A stretch of DNA of 64,000 bases from Agarilytica sp045430305 (GTDB lineage Bacteria > Pseudomonadota > Gammaproteobacteria > Pseudomonadales > Cellvibrionaceae): positions 620,001-684,000 of the forward strand of contig JAILXW010000001.1 of the NCBI GenBank assembly GCA_045430305.1, in the 5' to 3' direction. The position numbers and the translations under genes are program-made. Under the pieces are notes generated by a model, which worked only from the letters and a program-made list of their open reading frames with translations, searched no databases and had not been told where the DNA came from. The stretch's first letter is position 1. Each line of letters starts with the position of its first letter. This document shows positions 1 to 9,771 of this stretch, piece after piece.

Positions 1-282
1 ATATTTGCCGTTATCTTGATAAATCGCAGCCGAGCGCAAGCGCTAGAGAATGGAGATGAGCGGGTATCAAATACTGATGACGGCAACGAAGAAGACTACG
101 AAACCGATATAGACGCAGATATTAATGATCTGACTGTGGCGCACGAAGATTCAGGATTAAAACCCATTGATTCGGAATCTCAACTCGACGCGGTGGTTCA
201 GGCGTCTGATGCGCAAGATTCTGAAACCCTAGAAGTTAACAGTCAAAACGAACCCGAAGAGCCGCAAGGCAAAGACAGTTAG
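1..282 (+). CDS. ccmH: CcmH-type cytochrome c maturation protein, C-terminal fragment
   Basis: The frame is open from the first base, so this is the 3' end of a gene that begins upstream. The first residues (IFAVILINR) read as the end of a transmembrane helix. They are followed by a hydrophilic tail of about 85 residues very rich in Asp and Glu. The gene directly downstream is ccmI, and in the family the usual partner before ccmI is ccmH, whose C-terminal helix ends the protein. CcmH works with CcmF/CcmI in attaching haem to apocytochrome c. The long acidic tail is not typical of short CcmH proteins. The assignment rests on context and the helix, because the catalytic CXXC domain lies outside the window. 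Confidence 0.55.
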   Translation: MFAVILINRSRAQALENGDERVSNTDDGNEEDYETDIDADINDLTVAHEDSGLKPIDSESQLDAVVQASDAQDSETLEVNSQNEPEEPQGKDS

Positions 283-319
283 CACCCAAACGCATCATCA
301 ACGAGTGAACGAATAATTC

Positions 320-1561
320 ATGGCATTTTGGCAAGTTTTTCTCATTTTAAATATATTCGCTGCTGGGTTTGTTCTCTGGCCGACACTGTTTTTTTCTAAA
401 AGGCATAGGCAAGAGTTACGCTCTAATTCACATACTGAAAGCAATGAAGAAGTGTATCAAGACCATGTGAAAGAGATGGAGCAAACGCTCAATCGAGGGG
501 AGATAAATAGCGACGAATTGGCGCAGCTAAAGAAAGATTTAGAGCGAACAATAATAGAAGAAACCTCAATGGGGGGGGAAGAGTTAGATCGGCCTATTAT
601 TTCTTCATTCAAGAGCCGTATTCCTGTTCTAGTACTTGTATTTCTTCTGCCTATTTTGAGTTTAGCCATTTATACGCAGCTGGGCGCAAAGCAAGATTGG
701 GACATATTTCAAGCGGCTAGGGCGCGTGTTCAAGCCCCAGTTGCGCAAGTACCAGAGCTGTCGACTGAATTAATTCAGTCCCTACAGGTGCGCGTAAAAC
801 AAAAACCGCAAAATGCTCAAAATTGGTATTTGCTCGCATCTACCGCGATTGAGCAGGGCCAGTTTGAAGAAGCTGTGCGTGCATATCGTGAAGTGCTCAC
901 CATTGAACCTAATACGCCGAAAGTAAAAGCTGAACTCGCTCAGGCGTTATTTTTACGAGCGGGCAATACCATTACGCCCGAGGTGCGTTCGCACATTAAT
1001 GAAGTGCTGGCCGTTGCACCAAACCTTGCGACGGCATTGGGGCTGGCGGGTATCGATGCCTATCGAACAGGTCGTTATCAAGAAGCGATAAGTTATTGGC
1101 AAAAAGCAGTGATTCAACTCGATCCAAATTCTGAAGCGGCGCTCGCGCTCAACGGCGGCATTGCTCGTGCCAATATCGCACTGGCAGAAACAGGTGAGGG
1201 AACTCCGGTTGAAAGCGGTCCTAGCGTGATGGTGTCAGTTTCTCTAGGAAAAGGTGTAGAGGTCAACAAAGACGCGGCCGTATTTATTTATGCCCGTGCT
1301 TGGCAAGGGCCGCCTATGCCCTTGGCGATTAAAAAGGTTCGCGCGGCAGATTTACCGCTCAAAGTAAGCTTAGATAAGACCATGTCGATGATGCAGGGTA
1401 TGGATCTAAGTGCTTTTCCTGAAATCGAGGTGCTCGCGCGAATTTCACAAACAGGGAGTGCCACCGCTCAACCGGGTGACTGGCAAGCCAGCCTTGGCCC
1501 TGTCATCGTCGCCAGCCAAAAAGACACCATAAAGTTGGTGATCAGTGAACAGCTTCCCTAA
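320..1561 (+). CDS. ccmI: c-type cytochrome biogenesis protein CcmI
   Basis: CcmI is the membrane chaperone that holds the C-terminus of apocytochrome c for the CcmFH haem ligase. The 413-residue protein has an N-terminal membrane helix (about residues 4-23), a short charged segment containing the family's EVYQDHVKEME stretch, and a second helix at about 95-115. A TPR region follows at about 150-260 (for example NWYLLASTAIEQGQFEEAVRAY). A C-terminal beta-rich periplasmic domain follows, as in CcmI/CycH proteins. It starts 37 bases after the acidic ccmH tail and probably ends the ccm operon, since the next gene is more than 300 bases away. The length is normal for the family. Confidence 0.9.
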   Translation: MAFWQVFLILNIFAAGFVLWPTLFFSKRHRQELRSNSHTESNEEVYQDHVKEMEQTLNRGEINSDELAQLKKDLERTIIEETSMGGEELDRPIISSFKSRIPVLVLVFLLPILSLAIYTQLGAKQDWDIFQAARARVQAPVAQVPELSTELIQSLQVRVKQKPQNAQNWYLLASTAIEQGQFEEAVRAYREVLTIEPNTPKVKAELAQALFLRAGNTITPEVRSHINEVLAVAPNLATALGLAGIDAYRTGRYQEAISYWQKAVIQLDPNSEAALALNGGIARANIALAETGEGTPVESGPSVMVSVSLGKGVEVNKDAAVFIYARAWQGPPMPLAIKKVRAADLPLKVSLDKTMSMMQGMDLSAFPEIEVLARISQTGSATAQPGDWQASLGPVIVASQKDTIKLVISEQLP

Positions 1562-1872
1562 TTTTTCTCACGCTGAAAAACGTGTTTTGGTGTATAAAAA
1601 GCAGCCAGCCTCCCCTTGAATTTAGCCGCCGAAAGCAGGTGATTCAGGGGGGAATAGTGTGTAGAATCGCACGTTTTTACAAGAAAAAATGACGGGCTAA
1701 ATTGCGTTTTGAACCACTCTAAAAAATGCATGTAACGCACGCGAATAAAACGACTGAACGCTCTTCAAGCAGGCCAGAAAAATAGACCATGTCAAAGACT
1801 TCCTCTTTGGCCGTTACAGTAACGGCGCGCTCGGCCTCACAATAACTAGATCAATAAGCGAATCAAACACAC
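1562..1872. other. Intergenic region before smc, with a 17-bp palindrome at 1810-1826
   Basis: I see no convincing gene in these 311 bases. The region ends the ccm operon and must hold the promoter for smc. A perfect inverted repeat (GCCGTTAC, one base, GTAACGGC) lies at 1810-1826, about 46 bases before the smc start codon, which is a reasonable place for an operator. No intrinsic terminator with a T-run is obvious. Confidence 0.4.
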
Positions 1873-4800
1873 ATGCGGTTGAAATCCATCAAACTGGCCG
1901 GTTTTAAATCTTTCGTTGATCCAACGACAGTAGGTTTTCCCAGTAATTTAAGTGCCGTAGTCGGCCCTAACGGGTGTGGCAAATCTAATATTATTGATGC
2001 TGTGCGCTGGGTTATGGGGGAGTCGTCTGCGAAGAACTTACGCGGCGAGGCCATGACCGACGTTATCTTTAACGGGTCGAGCAGTCGAAAGCCTATCGGT
2101 CAGGCATCTATCGAGCTCGTTTTTGATAACAGTGATGGCACAGTCACTGGTGAATATGCGGGCTTTGCAGAGATCTCTGTGCGTCGAAAAGTAACCCGTG
2201 AAGGTCAGAATATATACTATCTAAACGGCAGCAAATGTCGCCGTCGTGATATCACCGATATTTTCTTAGGTACGGGGCTTGGGCCGCGTTCCTATGCGAT
2301 TATCGAGCAGGGCATGATCTCCCGCTTGATCGAAGCAAAACCTGAAGAGCTGCGGGTCTACATTGAAGAAGCGGCCGGTATCTCCAAATATAAAGAGCGC
2401 CGTCGTGATACCGAAAACCGTATGAATCGCACACGTGAAAACCTTGAGCGATTAACGGATATACGCGAAGAGTTAGAGCGTCAGCTTTCGCGCCTTCAGC
2501 GGCAGTCTCAGGCAGCCGAAAAGTATAGTGAATACAAAGAGATAGAGCGGAATCTTAAGTCTCAGCTTCAAGCTTTGCGCTATCAAATATTGGCGCTAGA
2601 AAGCGATGAAAAGAAACGTGTTATCAGCGAGCTAGAGCTTTCGGTTGAAGCCAGTGTAACTGAACACGTACATCACGACTCCGCGATTGAAAAGCACCGC
2701 ACAGAGCACTCTGAGCTAAGCGATAAATTCAATGAAGTGCAAGGCCGCTACTATGCCATTGGTGCCGATATTGCTCGAATAGAGCAAACCATCCAGCATG
2801 CTCAAGAGCGCGAGCGCCAATTGAAAATCGATCTAGAACAAGTTACTAGAGATTGTGCCGAAGCCGAAGAGCACCTCAGTACTGACCAGATTAAAGCCGA
2901 AGGTTGGAGTGCCGAAGTACTCGAAATCGAACCAGAGCTTGAACTTATTAAAGAAGCCGAAGAAGGCTCCACTGCTACTCTGGTTGAAGCAGAGGAAGGC
3001 ATGCATCTTTGGCAGCAAGATTGGGATCATTTCAACCAAAAAGCCGCCGAGCCTCGCCAACAGGCTGAAGTGCAGCAGTCACGTATTAAATACCTCGATC
3101 AGGTGCAGCAGCGCATCATTGAGCGCATCGACAAATTAGAAATTGAGCGCGATAACCTGGTTGTAGGTGATGTAAAAGATGAAATCGATGAGTTAGAAGA
3201 AAACTTAGCCGAAGCAACGGTCACTCTCGACGATAAAAAACTCGAAATTGAAGGCTTAACTGAGCAAGTAGAGACCAAGCGTGATTCGCTTAGTGATCTG
3301 AATGAGGCTCGCGATGAACTTCGTAGTAAGTTTCAAACAAACAAAGGTCGCTTAGCTTCATTAGAAGCACTACAACAAGCGGCTTTGGCTGGTGAATCTA
3401 AAGTGGCTAATCAATGGTTAGAGCACAACGGCTTAACCGATTATCCGCGTTTACTTGAACACATCTCGGTAGAAGACGAATGGAACTTGGCTGCAGAAGT
3501 GGTACTTGGTAAATCTTTGCAGGCCGTGTTTACAGAAAACAATATTGACGGTATTAGCCAGCAGCTCAGTGAGTTGAGTAAAGGCGAAATCATGTTGTTT
3601 CATGGGGGGGCTAGTGACTCGGCTTCGCCGGACACACTTCAGAGCAAAATTTCTACCGATCTCGATATCTCTTCGCTCGTTGCAGGAGTTTTTGTTGCCA
3701 ATGATCTTAGTGAAGCCTTGGCAAAACGATCTCAATTGAAAGCGCACGAATCTATCGTGACTAAAGATGGTATTTGTCTTGGCCCGAACTGGATCCGCGT
3801 GGTCAAAGAAGGCGATGCTCAAAGTGGTGTGATCGCTCGTAAAGAAGAAATCGAGTCGTTAAAAGCAAGTGTCGAACAGTTAGAAGGCCAAATCGAAGAA
3901 ACAAACGAAAAACTCGAAGCGGCCAAAATTGCGCTGCGTGAAGCTGAATCAAAACGCGAAAGTTTGCGTGGCGAAGTCGACGATCAAAGCCGTAAACTCG
4001 GCGAAGTTCGAGCGCAATTAAGTGGTAAAAAAGCCAAGGTCGAGCAAGTCCTCGAGGGGCGCGAACGCGCCGTGCGCGATATCGATGAAGCTAAGGCTCA
4101 GCTTGCCAACGAAAGTGAAAACTTGGTTGATGCTCGTACAAAATTACACGACGCTATTGCAGCGATGGAAGAAGATACAGCCGAGCGCGAAGCTCTAATG
4201 AGCAAGCGCGATGCGATTCGAGCCACGCTTGACGAAGCGCGACAGACGGCTCGTCACGATAAAGACAAAGCCCATGCATTGGCGATGCGTTATCAATCGG
4301 TCAAAACCCAGCTGGAATCGGTGAAGCAGGGTATAACGCGGTTGAATGAACAAATGCAACGTATGCAAGAGCGCAAAGAAGGCCTGCAGCAAGCCTTAGA
4401 AGAAAGCCAAGAGCCAGCGACCGAACATCAGCTAGAGTTAGAAGGCCATCTTGAAAAACGCGTAAGTGTAGAAGCTCAGCTAGGTGATGCGCGTAAAGCA
4501 ATGGAAGATTCCGAAACGTCTCTTCGCAGCGCAGAAAAGAACCGCCAGCAAGTTGAGCAAGTGCTTGGTGGTCTTCGTTCCAACTTGGAATCTGCACGTC
4601 TGCAAGCGCAAACGCTAGAGGTGCAGCGTCAGAACCTCAAGCAACAATTAGCCGAGCAAGAACTCGACATCGAAATCGTTGCAGCAGAGCTTGATGAAGA
4701 GCTAACCGAAAAGTCGCTTGAAGAAGAACTGGAAAAAGTTGGTAATCGAATAACGCGACTGGGTGCAATCAACCTTGCGGCGATTGATGAATACAAAACG

Positions 4801-5373
4801 GAATCCGAGCGCAAACGTTATCTCGATGCGCAAAACGAAGACTTGCAAGAAGCCTTGGAAACATTAGAAGGTGCAATTAAGAAGATTGATCGTGAGACTC
4901 GAACGCGCTTTAAAGAAACGTATGACCAGGTGAATGGTGGCTTACAAGAGCTCTTCCCTAAAGTGTTCGGCGGCGGCCATGCATATTTGGAACTTACCGG
5001 AGAAGATCTACTCGATACTGGTATTGCCATCATGGCGCGACCACCGGGCAAAAAGAACAGCACTATTCACCTTCTTTCCGGTGGTGAAAAAGCGCTTACG
5101 GCGATTGCCTTGGTGTTCTCGATATTTCGCCTCAATCCAGCACCTTTCTGTATGCTTGACGAGGTGGACGCGCCATTAGATGATGCCAACGTGGGTCGCT
5201 ATGCGCGCATTGTTGAAGAAATGTCTAAGCACGTGCAGTTCATTTACATTACGCATAACAAAATCGCGATGGAAATGGCGCATCAACTTCTTGGTGTTAC
5301 CATGCATGAGCCAGGCTGTTCCCGTATGGTAACGGTCGATGTTGAAGAAGCTGCAGAATTGGCTGCATCTTAG
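1873..5373 (+). CDS. smc: Chromosome partition protein Smc
   Basis: SMC ATPases form ring-shaped dimers that organise and segregate the chromosome. The 1166-residue length is normal. The Walker A motif GPNGCGKSN is at residues 31-39. Long coiled coils flank a hinge at about 510-660, and the C-terminal head holds the ABC signature LSGGEKALTA (about 1067) and Walker B CMLDEVDAPLDD (about 1093-1105). The N-terminal MRLKSIKLAGFKSFVD is the classic family start, which supports this ATG. It is followed after 36 bases by zipA and then ligA, an order common in Pseudomonas-like gammaproteobacteria. Many such genomes use Smc rather than MukB, and this one appears to do so. Confidence 0.97.
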   Translation: MRLKSIKLAGFKSFVDPTTVGFPSNLSAVVGPNGCGKSNIIDAVRWVMGESSAKNLRGEAMTDVIFNGSSSRKPIGQASIELVFDNSDGTVTGEYAGFAEISVRRKVTREGQNIYYLNGSKCRRRDITDIFLGTGLGPRSYAIIEQGMISRLIEAKPEELRVYIEEAAGISKYKERRRDTENRMNRTRENLERLTDIREELERQLSRLQRQSQAAEKYSEYKEIERNLKSQLQALRYQILALESDEKKRVISELELSVEASVTEHVHHDSAIEKHRTEHSELSDKFNEVQGRYYAIGADIARIEQTIQHAQERERQLKIDLEQVTRDCAEAEEHLSTDQIKAEGWSAEVLEIEPELELIKEAEEGSTATLVEAEEGMHLWQQDWDHFNQKAAEPRQQAEVQQSRIKYLDQVQQRIIERIDKLEIERDNLVVGDVKDEIDELEENLAEATVTLDDKKLEIEGLTEQVETKRDSLSDLNEARDELRSKFQTNKGRLASLEALQQAALAGESKVANQWLEHNGLTDYPRLLEHISVEDEWNLAAEVVLGKSLQAVFTENNIDGISQQLSELSKGEIMLFHGGASDSASPDTLQSKISTDLDISSLVAGVFVANDLSEALAKRSQLKAHESIVTKDGICLGPNWIRVVKEGDAQSGVIARKEEIESLKASVEQLEGQIEETNEKLEAAKIALREAESKRESLRGEVDDQSRKLGEVRAQLSGKKAKVEQVLEGRERAVRDIDEAKAQLANESENLVDARTKLHDAIAAMEEDTAEREALMSKRDAIRATLDEARQTARHDKDKAHALAMRYQSVKTQLESVKQGITRLNEQMQRMQERKEGLQQALEESQEPATEHQLELEGHLEKRVSVEAQLGDARKAMEDSETSLRSAEKNRQQVEQVLGGLRSNLESARLQAQTLEVQRQNLKQQLAEQELDIEIVAAELDEELTEKSLEEELEKVGNRITRLGAINLAAIDEYKTESERKRYLDAQNEDLQEALETLEGAIKKIDRETRTRFKETYDQVNGGLQELFPKVFGGGHAYLELTGEDLLDTGIAIMARPPGKKNSTIHLLSGGEKALTAIALVFSIFRLNPAPFCMLDEVDAPLDDANVGRYARIVEEMSKHVQFIYITHNKIAMEMAHQLLGVTMHEPGCSRMVTVDVEEAAELAAS

Positions 5374-5409
5374 TTTGAATTTGAACGTGGTGATCGGAGG
5401 AAAAGCTTA

Positions 5410-6540
5410 ATGAAAGATTGGCTCACCGTCATTATTGTTTTACTGATCGTTGGCATCGTGCTCGACGGTATTCGCAGAATGCGCATCGCAAAACGCGAAA
5501 GCATTAGCGTCTCTAAAAATAGTTACGATGAAAATGATTTTGATGTGAGTTCTTCTGAGTTCCCATCTGGTGGCGCTCGCGTAGCGCGCGAACGGGACCC
5601 TGGCGATGTTGAATCGCTCAACCAAAACGTTCGTAAGAGTTTTGAATCTACCCGTGTTACAGCCGGGGTATCTAATCGCATTCCAGAGCAGGTTTCACTT
5701 AATTTAGAAGAATCTGTGCCGATGTTAATGGACTCGGTAGAAGAAGACGCTGCTGATACTGAATATGAGAGCGAAGAGGAATACGCTCAAGAGCAAGTCA
5801 TAGACGAAAATACCGCAGAAGCATATATAGAAGAGGTTGATGAGCCGCAAATGCCTTCATCTCATAAAGAGCCTTCTATCGGCAATCTCGATGGCCTTGA
5901 TGATATGGGGTTGTCTGCACCGCGTGAAGCTGGCATGAATAGCCCAAATGAAAAGTCTATCGCCGGGCATACCCAGACACAGCCTGCCAAAGTACAAGAA
6001 AAAAAGCAGCAGCCTAAAACTGAGAAAAAAGAAAAAATAAAGCAGCGTGAGCGGTACGCTCAAGAAACCACGTCTGAGCAAAAACAAGCCGAGCAAGACT
6101 ATAGCGAGCCTGATGAAGTACTCATCATGAATGTGATGTCTCGTCCAGGCGAACAGATTTTGGGTGCAGACTTATTGAACGCACTTATGAGTGAAGGTTT
6201 AAAGTTTGGTGAAATGGAAATTTTTCATCGCCACAAAGCCAACGATGGCGACGGCCCAATACTCTACAGTGTTGCAAATATGGTGATGCCAGGTACTTTT
6301 AATCTTGCAGCAATGGAAAGTTTTCAAACCCCTGGCATAAGCATTTTTCTGAGCCTACCTGTGGCCGGGGAGTGTATCGCCGCATACAACGATATGGCGA
6401 CAACCGCTAAAAATCTGGCAGAGCAACTGGGCGCAGAATTGAAAGACGAAAACCGTAGTGTTATGACGGCGCAAACCATTGAACATGGCCGGCAGCGCGT
6501 GGTTGAATATGAACGTAAGCGGAAACTAGCAAAAGCATAA
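5410..6540 (+). CDS. zipA: Cell division protein ZipA
   Basis: ZipA anchors the FtsZ ring to the inner membrane early in division. The 376-residue protein has one N-terminal membrane helix (about residues 4-20). A long, charged, low-complexity linker rich in Glu, Gln and Lys (about 30-230) follows, and then the C-terminal FtsZ-binding domain from about residue 235 (DEVLIMNVMSRPGEQILGA). That domain includes the family segment ending in EQLGAELKDENR. A strong ribosome site (GGAGG at 5397-5401) precedes the ATG. The smc-zipA-ligA order supports the call and suggests one transcript. The linker is longer and more acidic than in E. coli, as linkers in this family vary freely. Confidence 0.93.
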   Translation: MKDWLTVIIVLLIVGIVLDGIRRMRIAKRESISVSKNSYDENDFDVSSSEFPSGGARVARERDPGDVESLNQNVRKSFESTRVTAGVSNRIPEQVSLNLEESVPMLMDSVEEDAADTEYESEEEYAQEQVIDENTAEAYIEEVDEPQMPSSHKEPSIGNLDGLDDMGLSAPREAGMNSPNEKSIAGHTQTQPAKVQEKKQQPKTEKKEKIKQRERYAQETTSEQKQAEQDYSEPDEVLIMNVMSRPGEQILGADLLNALMSEGLKFGEMEIFHRHKANDGDGPILYSVANMVMPGTFNLAAMESFQTPGISIFLSLPVAGECIAAYNDMATTAKNLAEQLGAELKDENRSVMTAQTIEHGRQRVVEYERKRKLAKA

Positions 6541-6693
6541 AAACTTAGTTTGCACAGCCTACGGCATTATTTGAACTAAAACCCCCTTCGAGTAATGGCT
6601 GACCCGTTTGTTCGCTAAAAAGCGGAACCTAGCAAGTGTTTGGTAAGCCGCAATATAAAACAAGCATATAAAAATTATAAGAGGTAGTTGTGC

Positions 6694-8718
6694 ATGACGG
6701 CGAGCGCCGAAGTGATAGAACGTTTGGAAGAGCTTAAAAAGGAGTTAACGTATCACGCACATCGCTACTATGTTCTCGACGACCCTGAAATTCCAGATGC
6801 AGAATACGACCGCTTATTTCAAGTATTGCTCGAACTAGAAAAAACACACCCTAAACTTGTAACGTCTGATTCCCCAAGCCAACGTGTCGGCGCACCGCCT
6901 GTAGCAAACTTTCAACAGGTTAAACACGAAATCCCCATGTTGTCGTTAGACAATGCATTCGAAGAAAACGACCTAATATCATTCGACCAACGCGTTAACG
7001 ATCGTTTAAAAACATCAGACGATATTGAATACGCCTGCGAACCGAAATACGATGGCATTGCCATTAGCCTGCTTTTTAAAAATGGAGTGCTAGAGCGTGG
7101 CGCTACGCGTGGCGATGGTGAAACGGGTGAAGATATTACGCAAAACGTTCGCACCATTGGTTCTATTCCGATTCGTTTATTGGGTGAAGGCTACCCGGAA
7201 ATATTGGAAGTGCGCGGTGAAATTTATATGCCACATAAAGGTTTCGATGCGCTAAATAACGATGCCATCGCAAAAGGTGAAAAAACCTTTGCAAACCCAC
7301 GCAATGCCGCAGCGGGTAGTTTAAGGCAAAAAGATTCGGCGATTACAGCGACGCGACCATTAGAGATGTGCGCCTATAGTGTTGGCTGGAACCAAAGGGG
7401 TGAACTTCCTGGTAGTCACAGCGAAATACTCGACAAGCTTAAAGAATGGGGTTTTTTAACGAGCCCCTATCGAAAGGTTGCACAGAACATATCAGAATGC
7501 GTGCTTTATTATCAAAATATGCAAGAGCAAAGAGCGAGCCTGCCTTTCGATATCGACGGTATCGTTTTCAAAGTGAATGATCTTGTAAAGCAAGAAGCGC
7601 TGGGTTTTATTTCTCGTGCACCGCGCTGGGCCATTGCCTATAAATTTCCTGCGCAAGAAGAAATGACCGTGCTCAACGATGTCGGCTTTCAGGTCGGGCG
7701 TACCGGTGCGATTACGCCAGTGGCTAAAGTAGAACCCGTGTTTGTTGGTGGTGTAACGGTATCGAATATTACGTTACACAATAAAGATGAAATTGAACGA
7801 CTGGGTTTGCGAATTGGCGATGCGGTGATTGTTCGCCGGGCTGGGGATGTCATTCCGAAAGTAGTATCTGTCGTACTGTCAAAGCGGCCAAAAGATGCGA
7901 AACTGATAGAGTTTCCAACGCACTGCCCAGTGTGTGCATCGCCTGTATCTGCAAAGGAGGGCGAAGCCGTATATCGTTGCGATGGTGGTATTGTTTGCGA
8001 AGCGCAGCGTAAAGAAGCAATCAAACATTTTGCTTCTCGTAATGCTATGGATATCGATGGCCTCGGCGATAAAATCGTTGAGCAGTTTGTGGATGAAGGC
8101 TTAATACGATCTATAGCAGATTTGTATACGTTACAAAAAGAAAACCTGCTCACGTTAGAGCGTATGGGCGAAAAATCTGCAGATAATTTACTTGCCGCAA
8201 TTGAAGATAGCAAAGCTACCACCTTAGGCCGTTTTTTGTTTGCATTAGGAATTCGAGAAGTCGGGCAGACCACTGCGCGGAATCTGGCGCAAAGTTTTGG
8301 TGAGTTAAGTGTTTTGCGCGAGGCGACAGAAGACGAGTTGCTCGCAATTAACGACATTGGTCCGGTTGCTGCGGGCTTTGTTGTAGAGTTTTTTGCGCAA
8401 GAGCAAAATATCAAAGTGGTGAATGCATTACTTGACGCCGGGGTTCATTGGCCAGAGATCGAAGTGCTGAAGGCAGATAAACAGCCCTTGCTGGGGCAAA
8501 CCTACGTATTAACGGGCACGCTAGAATCGATGACCCGTGAAGAAGGCAAAGAGCGATTACTGGCCCTAGGGGCAAAAGTATCGGGTTCAGTATCGGCAAA
8601 AACACATTGTTTGATCGCAGGCCCTGGGGCAGGTTCAAAGCTTATTAAGGCAGAATCTTTGGGTATTGAAGTGATTGATGAAGCCGGGTTTACTCAACTT
8701 TTGGAGCAATACCATTGA
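6694..8718 (+). CDS. ligA: NAD-dependent DNA ligase LigA
   Basis: LigA seals nicks in DNA using NAD+. The adenylation Lys is in KYDG at residue 118 when counted from the ATG at 6694. The family's oligonucleotide-binding domain follows, then a four-Cys zinc finger starting with CPVC at about residue 411, helix-hairpin-helix repeats (about 440-580) and a C-terminal BRCT domain (about 600-674). An in-frame TTG lies six bases upstream at 6688, but GAGG at 6681-6684 is correctly spaced for the ATG at 6694, so I chose that start. The length of 674 residues matches E. coli LigA. The gene ends in a TGATG overlap with the next gene. Confidence 0.96.
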   Translation: MTASAEVIERLEELKKELTYHAHRYYVLDDPEIPDAEYDRLFQVLLELEKTHPKLVTSDSPSQRVGAPPVANFQQVKHEIPMLSLDNAFEENDLISFDQRVNDRLKTSDDIEYACEPKYDGIAISLLFKNGVLERGATRGDGETGEDITQNVRTIGSIPIRLLGEGYPEILEVRGEIYMPHKGFDALNNDAIAKGEKTFANPRNAAAGSLRQKDSAITATRPLEMCAYSVGWNQRGELPGSHSEILDKLKEWGFLTSPYRKVAQNISECVLYYQNMQEQRASLPFDIDGIVFKVNDLVKQEALGFISRAPRWAIAYKFPAQEEMTVLNDVGFQVGRTGAITPVAKVEPVFVGGVTVSNITLHNKDEIERLGLRIGDAVIVRRAGDVIPKVVSVVLSKRPKDAKLIEFPTHCPVCASPVSAKEGEAVYRCDGGIVCEAQRKEAIKHFASRNAMDIDGLGDKIVEQFVDEGLIRSIADLYTLQKENLLTLERMGEKSADNLLAAIEDSKATTLGRFLFALGIREVGQTTARNLAQSFGELSVLREATEDELLAINDIGPVAAGFVVEFFAQEQNIKVVNALLDAGVHWPEIEVLKADKQPLLGQTYVLTGTLESMTREEGKERLLALGAKVSGSVSAKTHCLIAGPGAGSKLIKAESLGIEVIDEAGFTQLLEQYH

Positions 8719-9317
8719 TGTTTAAGTATTTAACACTTGTTGTCGCTTCTTGTTTAATGGTGAGTTGTAGCTCTGCTCCGCCGAAGCAGCAAAATAATAT
8801 TTGTCAGATATTTGAAGAAAAAAGTGGATGGTATAAAGATGCGCTTAGGGCAGAAAGAAAATGGGGCGTGCCCATATCTGTCAATATGGCTTTTATGTAT
8901 CAAGAATCTCGTTTCGTTGCCAATGCGAAGCCGCCACGAAAAAAAATACTAGGCTTTATTCCTGGCCCAAGAAAAAGCAGTTCTTACGGTTATTCACAGG
9001 CAAAAAAAGAAACGTGGAAATGGTATAAGAAACAAAGTGGCCATAGTGGCGCAGATCGGAATGACTTTGATGACGCGATCGATTTTGTGGCTTGGTATAA
9101 TAAAGTTACTGTAAAAAAATTAGGTGTGGCGCCAAATGATGCGTATGCTTTATATTTGGCGTATCACGAAGGTCATGGTGGCTTTAAACGCGGCACACAT
9201 AAGAAAAAACAATGGCTGCTGAATGTTGCCTCTAAGGTGTCGCAACGGGCAAAACGCTACGATTCGCAGCTAAAAAAATGTGAAAAACGATTAAACACCT
9301 CCTGGTGGTTATTTTGA
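8718..9317 (+). CDS. Lytic-transglycosylase-like lipoprotein
   Basis: The start overlaps the ligA stop (TGATG), so translation is probably coupled. The N-terminus is a lipoprotein signal ending in LMVSC (Cys17), so the protein should be anchored in a membrane. Residues from about 40 resemble the start of an SLT/lysozyme-like fold: a WGVP segment, then MAFMYQESRF, where the Glu-Ser pair is the usual catalytic motif. Later YGYSQ and AYLAYHEGHGGF match the positions of conserved SLT segments. The likely role is cleavage of peptidoglycan glycan strands, but only the motif layout supports this. It is rich in Lys and has no LysM domain. Confidence 0.7.
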   Translation: MFKYLTLVVASCLMVSCSSAPPKQQNNICQIFEEKSGWYKDALRAERKWGVPISVNMAFMYQESRFVANAKPPRKKILGFIPGPRKSSSYGYSQAKKETWKWYKKQSGHSGADRNDFDDAIDFVAWYNKVTVKKLGVAPNDAYALYLAYHEGHGGFKRGTHKKKQWLLNVASKVSQRAKRYDSQLKKCEKRLNTSWWLF

Positions 9318-9351
9318 ATTGCTCGCACAGCAATGAGGTAAAACATTCATT

Positions 9352-9771
9352 ATGAGCCAAGAATCAATCGTCTACGGGTGTATTAAAGACCTGTCTATTG
9401 AATCCATCGATAGTAATCGCCGTCGCACCAACCGTGATGCAATGATGTCTTTGCCTAGCGCAGATGAGTGGCCTTATCTGTGTAAAGAAATGTTTTCATT
9501 GCCCAAAATTGAAATGACTGGTGATCGCTTCTTGACCGAAGTTATTCATTTTGGCGCCTCCTATCAGGCCATCGAATATGAGTGGTCGGAATGGATGAAC
9601 CGCTTTGAAAAACTATTGGAAAACATGTATTGGGTTTCGGCGGTTGTGCATTTAGAAACAGAAATTACAGGTGTACATACATTCTCATGGTTTAGTAAGT
9701 TAGACACCCATGAACCAGGGGCAGATCGCAAAAGTATCCATTGTGAGTGGACGCAGGACAAAGTCTTTTAA
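9352..9771 (+). CDS. Conserved-looking hypothetical cytosolic protein
   Basis: This 139-residue protein has no signal peptide or membrane helix. It is rich in Trp, Glu and Met and contains no motif I recognise. A ribosome site (GAGG at 9334-9337) precedes the ATG. Its stop overlaps the ATG of the following HAD phosphatase by one base (TAATG), which suggests an operon and translational coupling. Codon use looks like that of its neighbours. No function can be assigned from sequence alone. Confidence 0.7.
   Translation: MSQESIVYGCIKDLSIESIDSNRRRTNRDAMMSLPSADEWPYLCKEMFSLPKIEMTGDRFLTEVIHFGASYQAIEYEWSEWMNRFEKLLENMYWVSAVVHLETEITGVHTFSWFSKLDTHEPGADRKSIHCEWTQDKVF

Noticed and set aside
3451..3822. 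Minus-strand open frame within smc
   Set aside because: It lies opposite the Smc hinge coding region and has no start signal or domain.
6688..6693. Upstream TTG start for ligA
   Set aside because: It would sit only three bases from the GAGG ribosome site, whereas the ATG at 6694 is correctly spaced.
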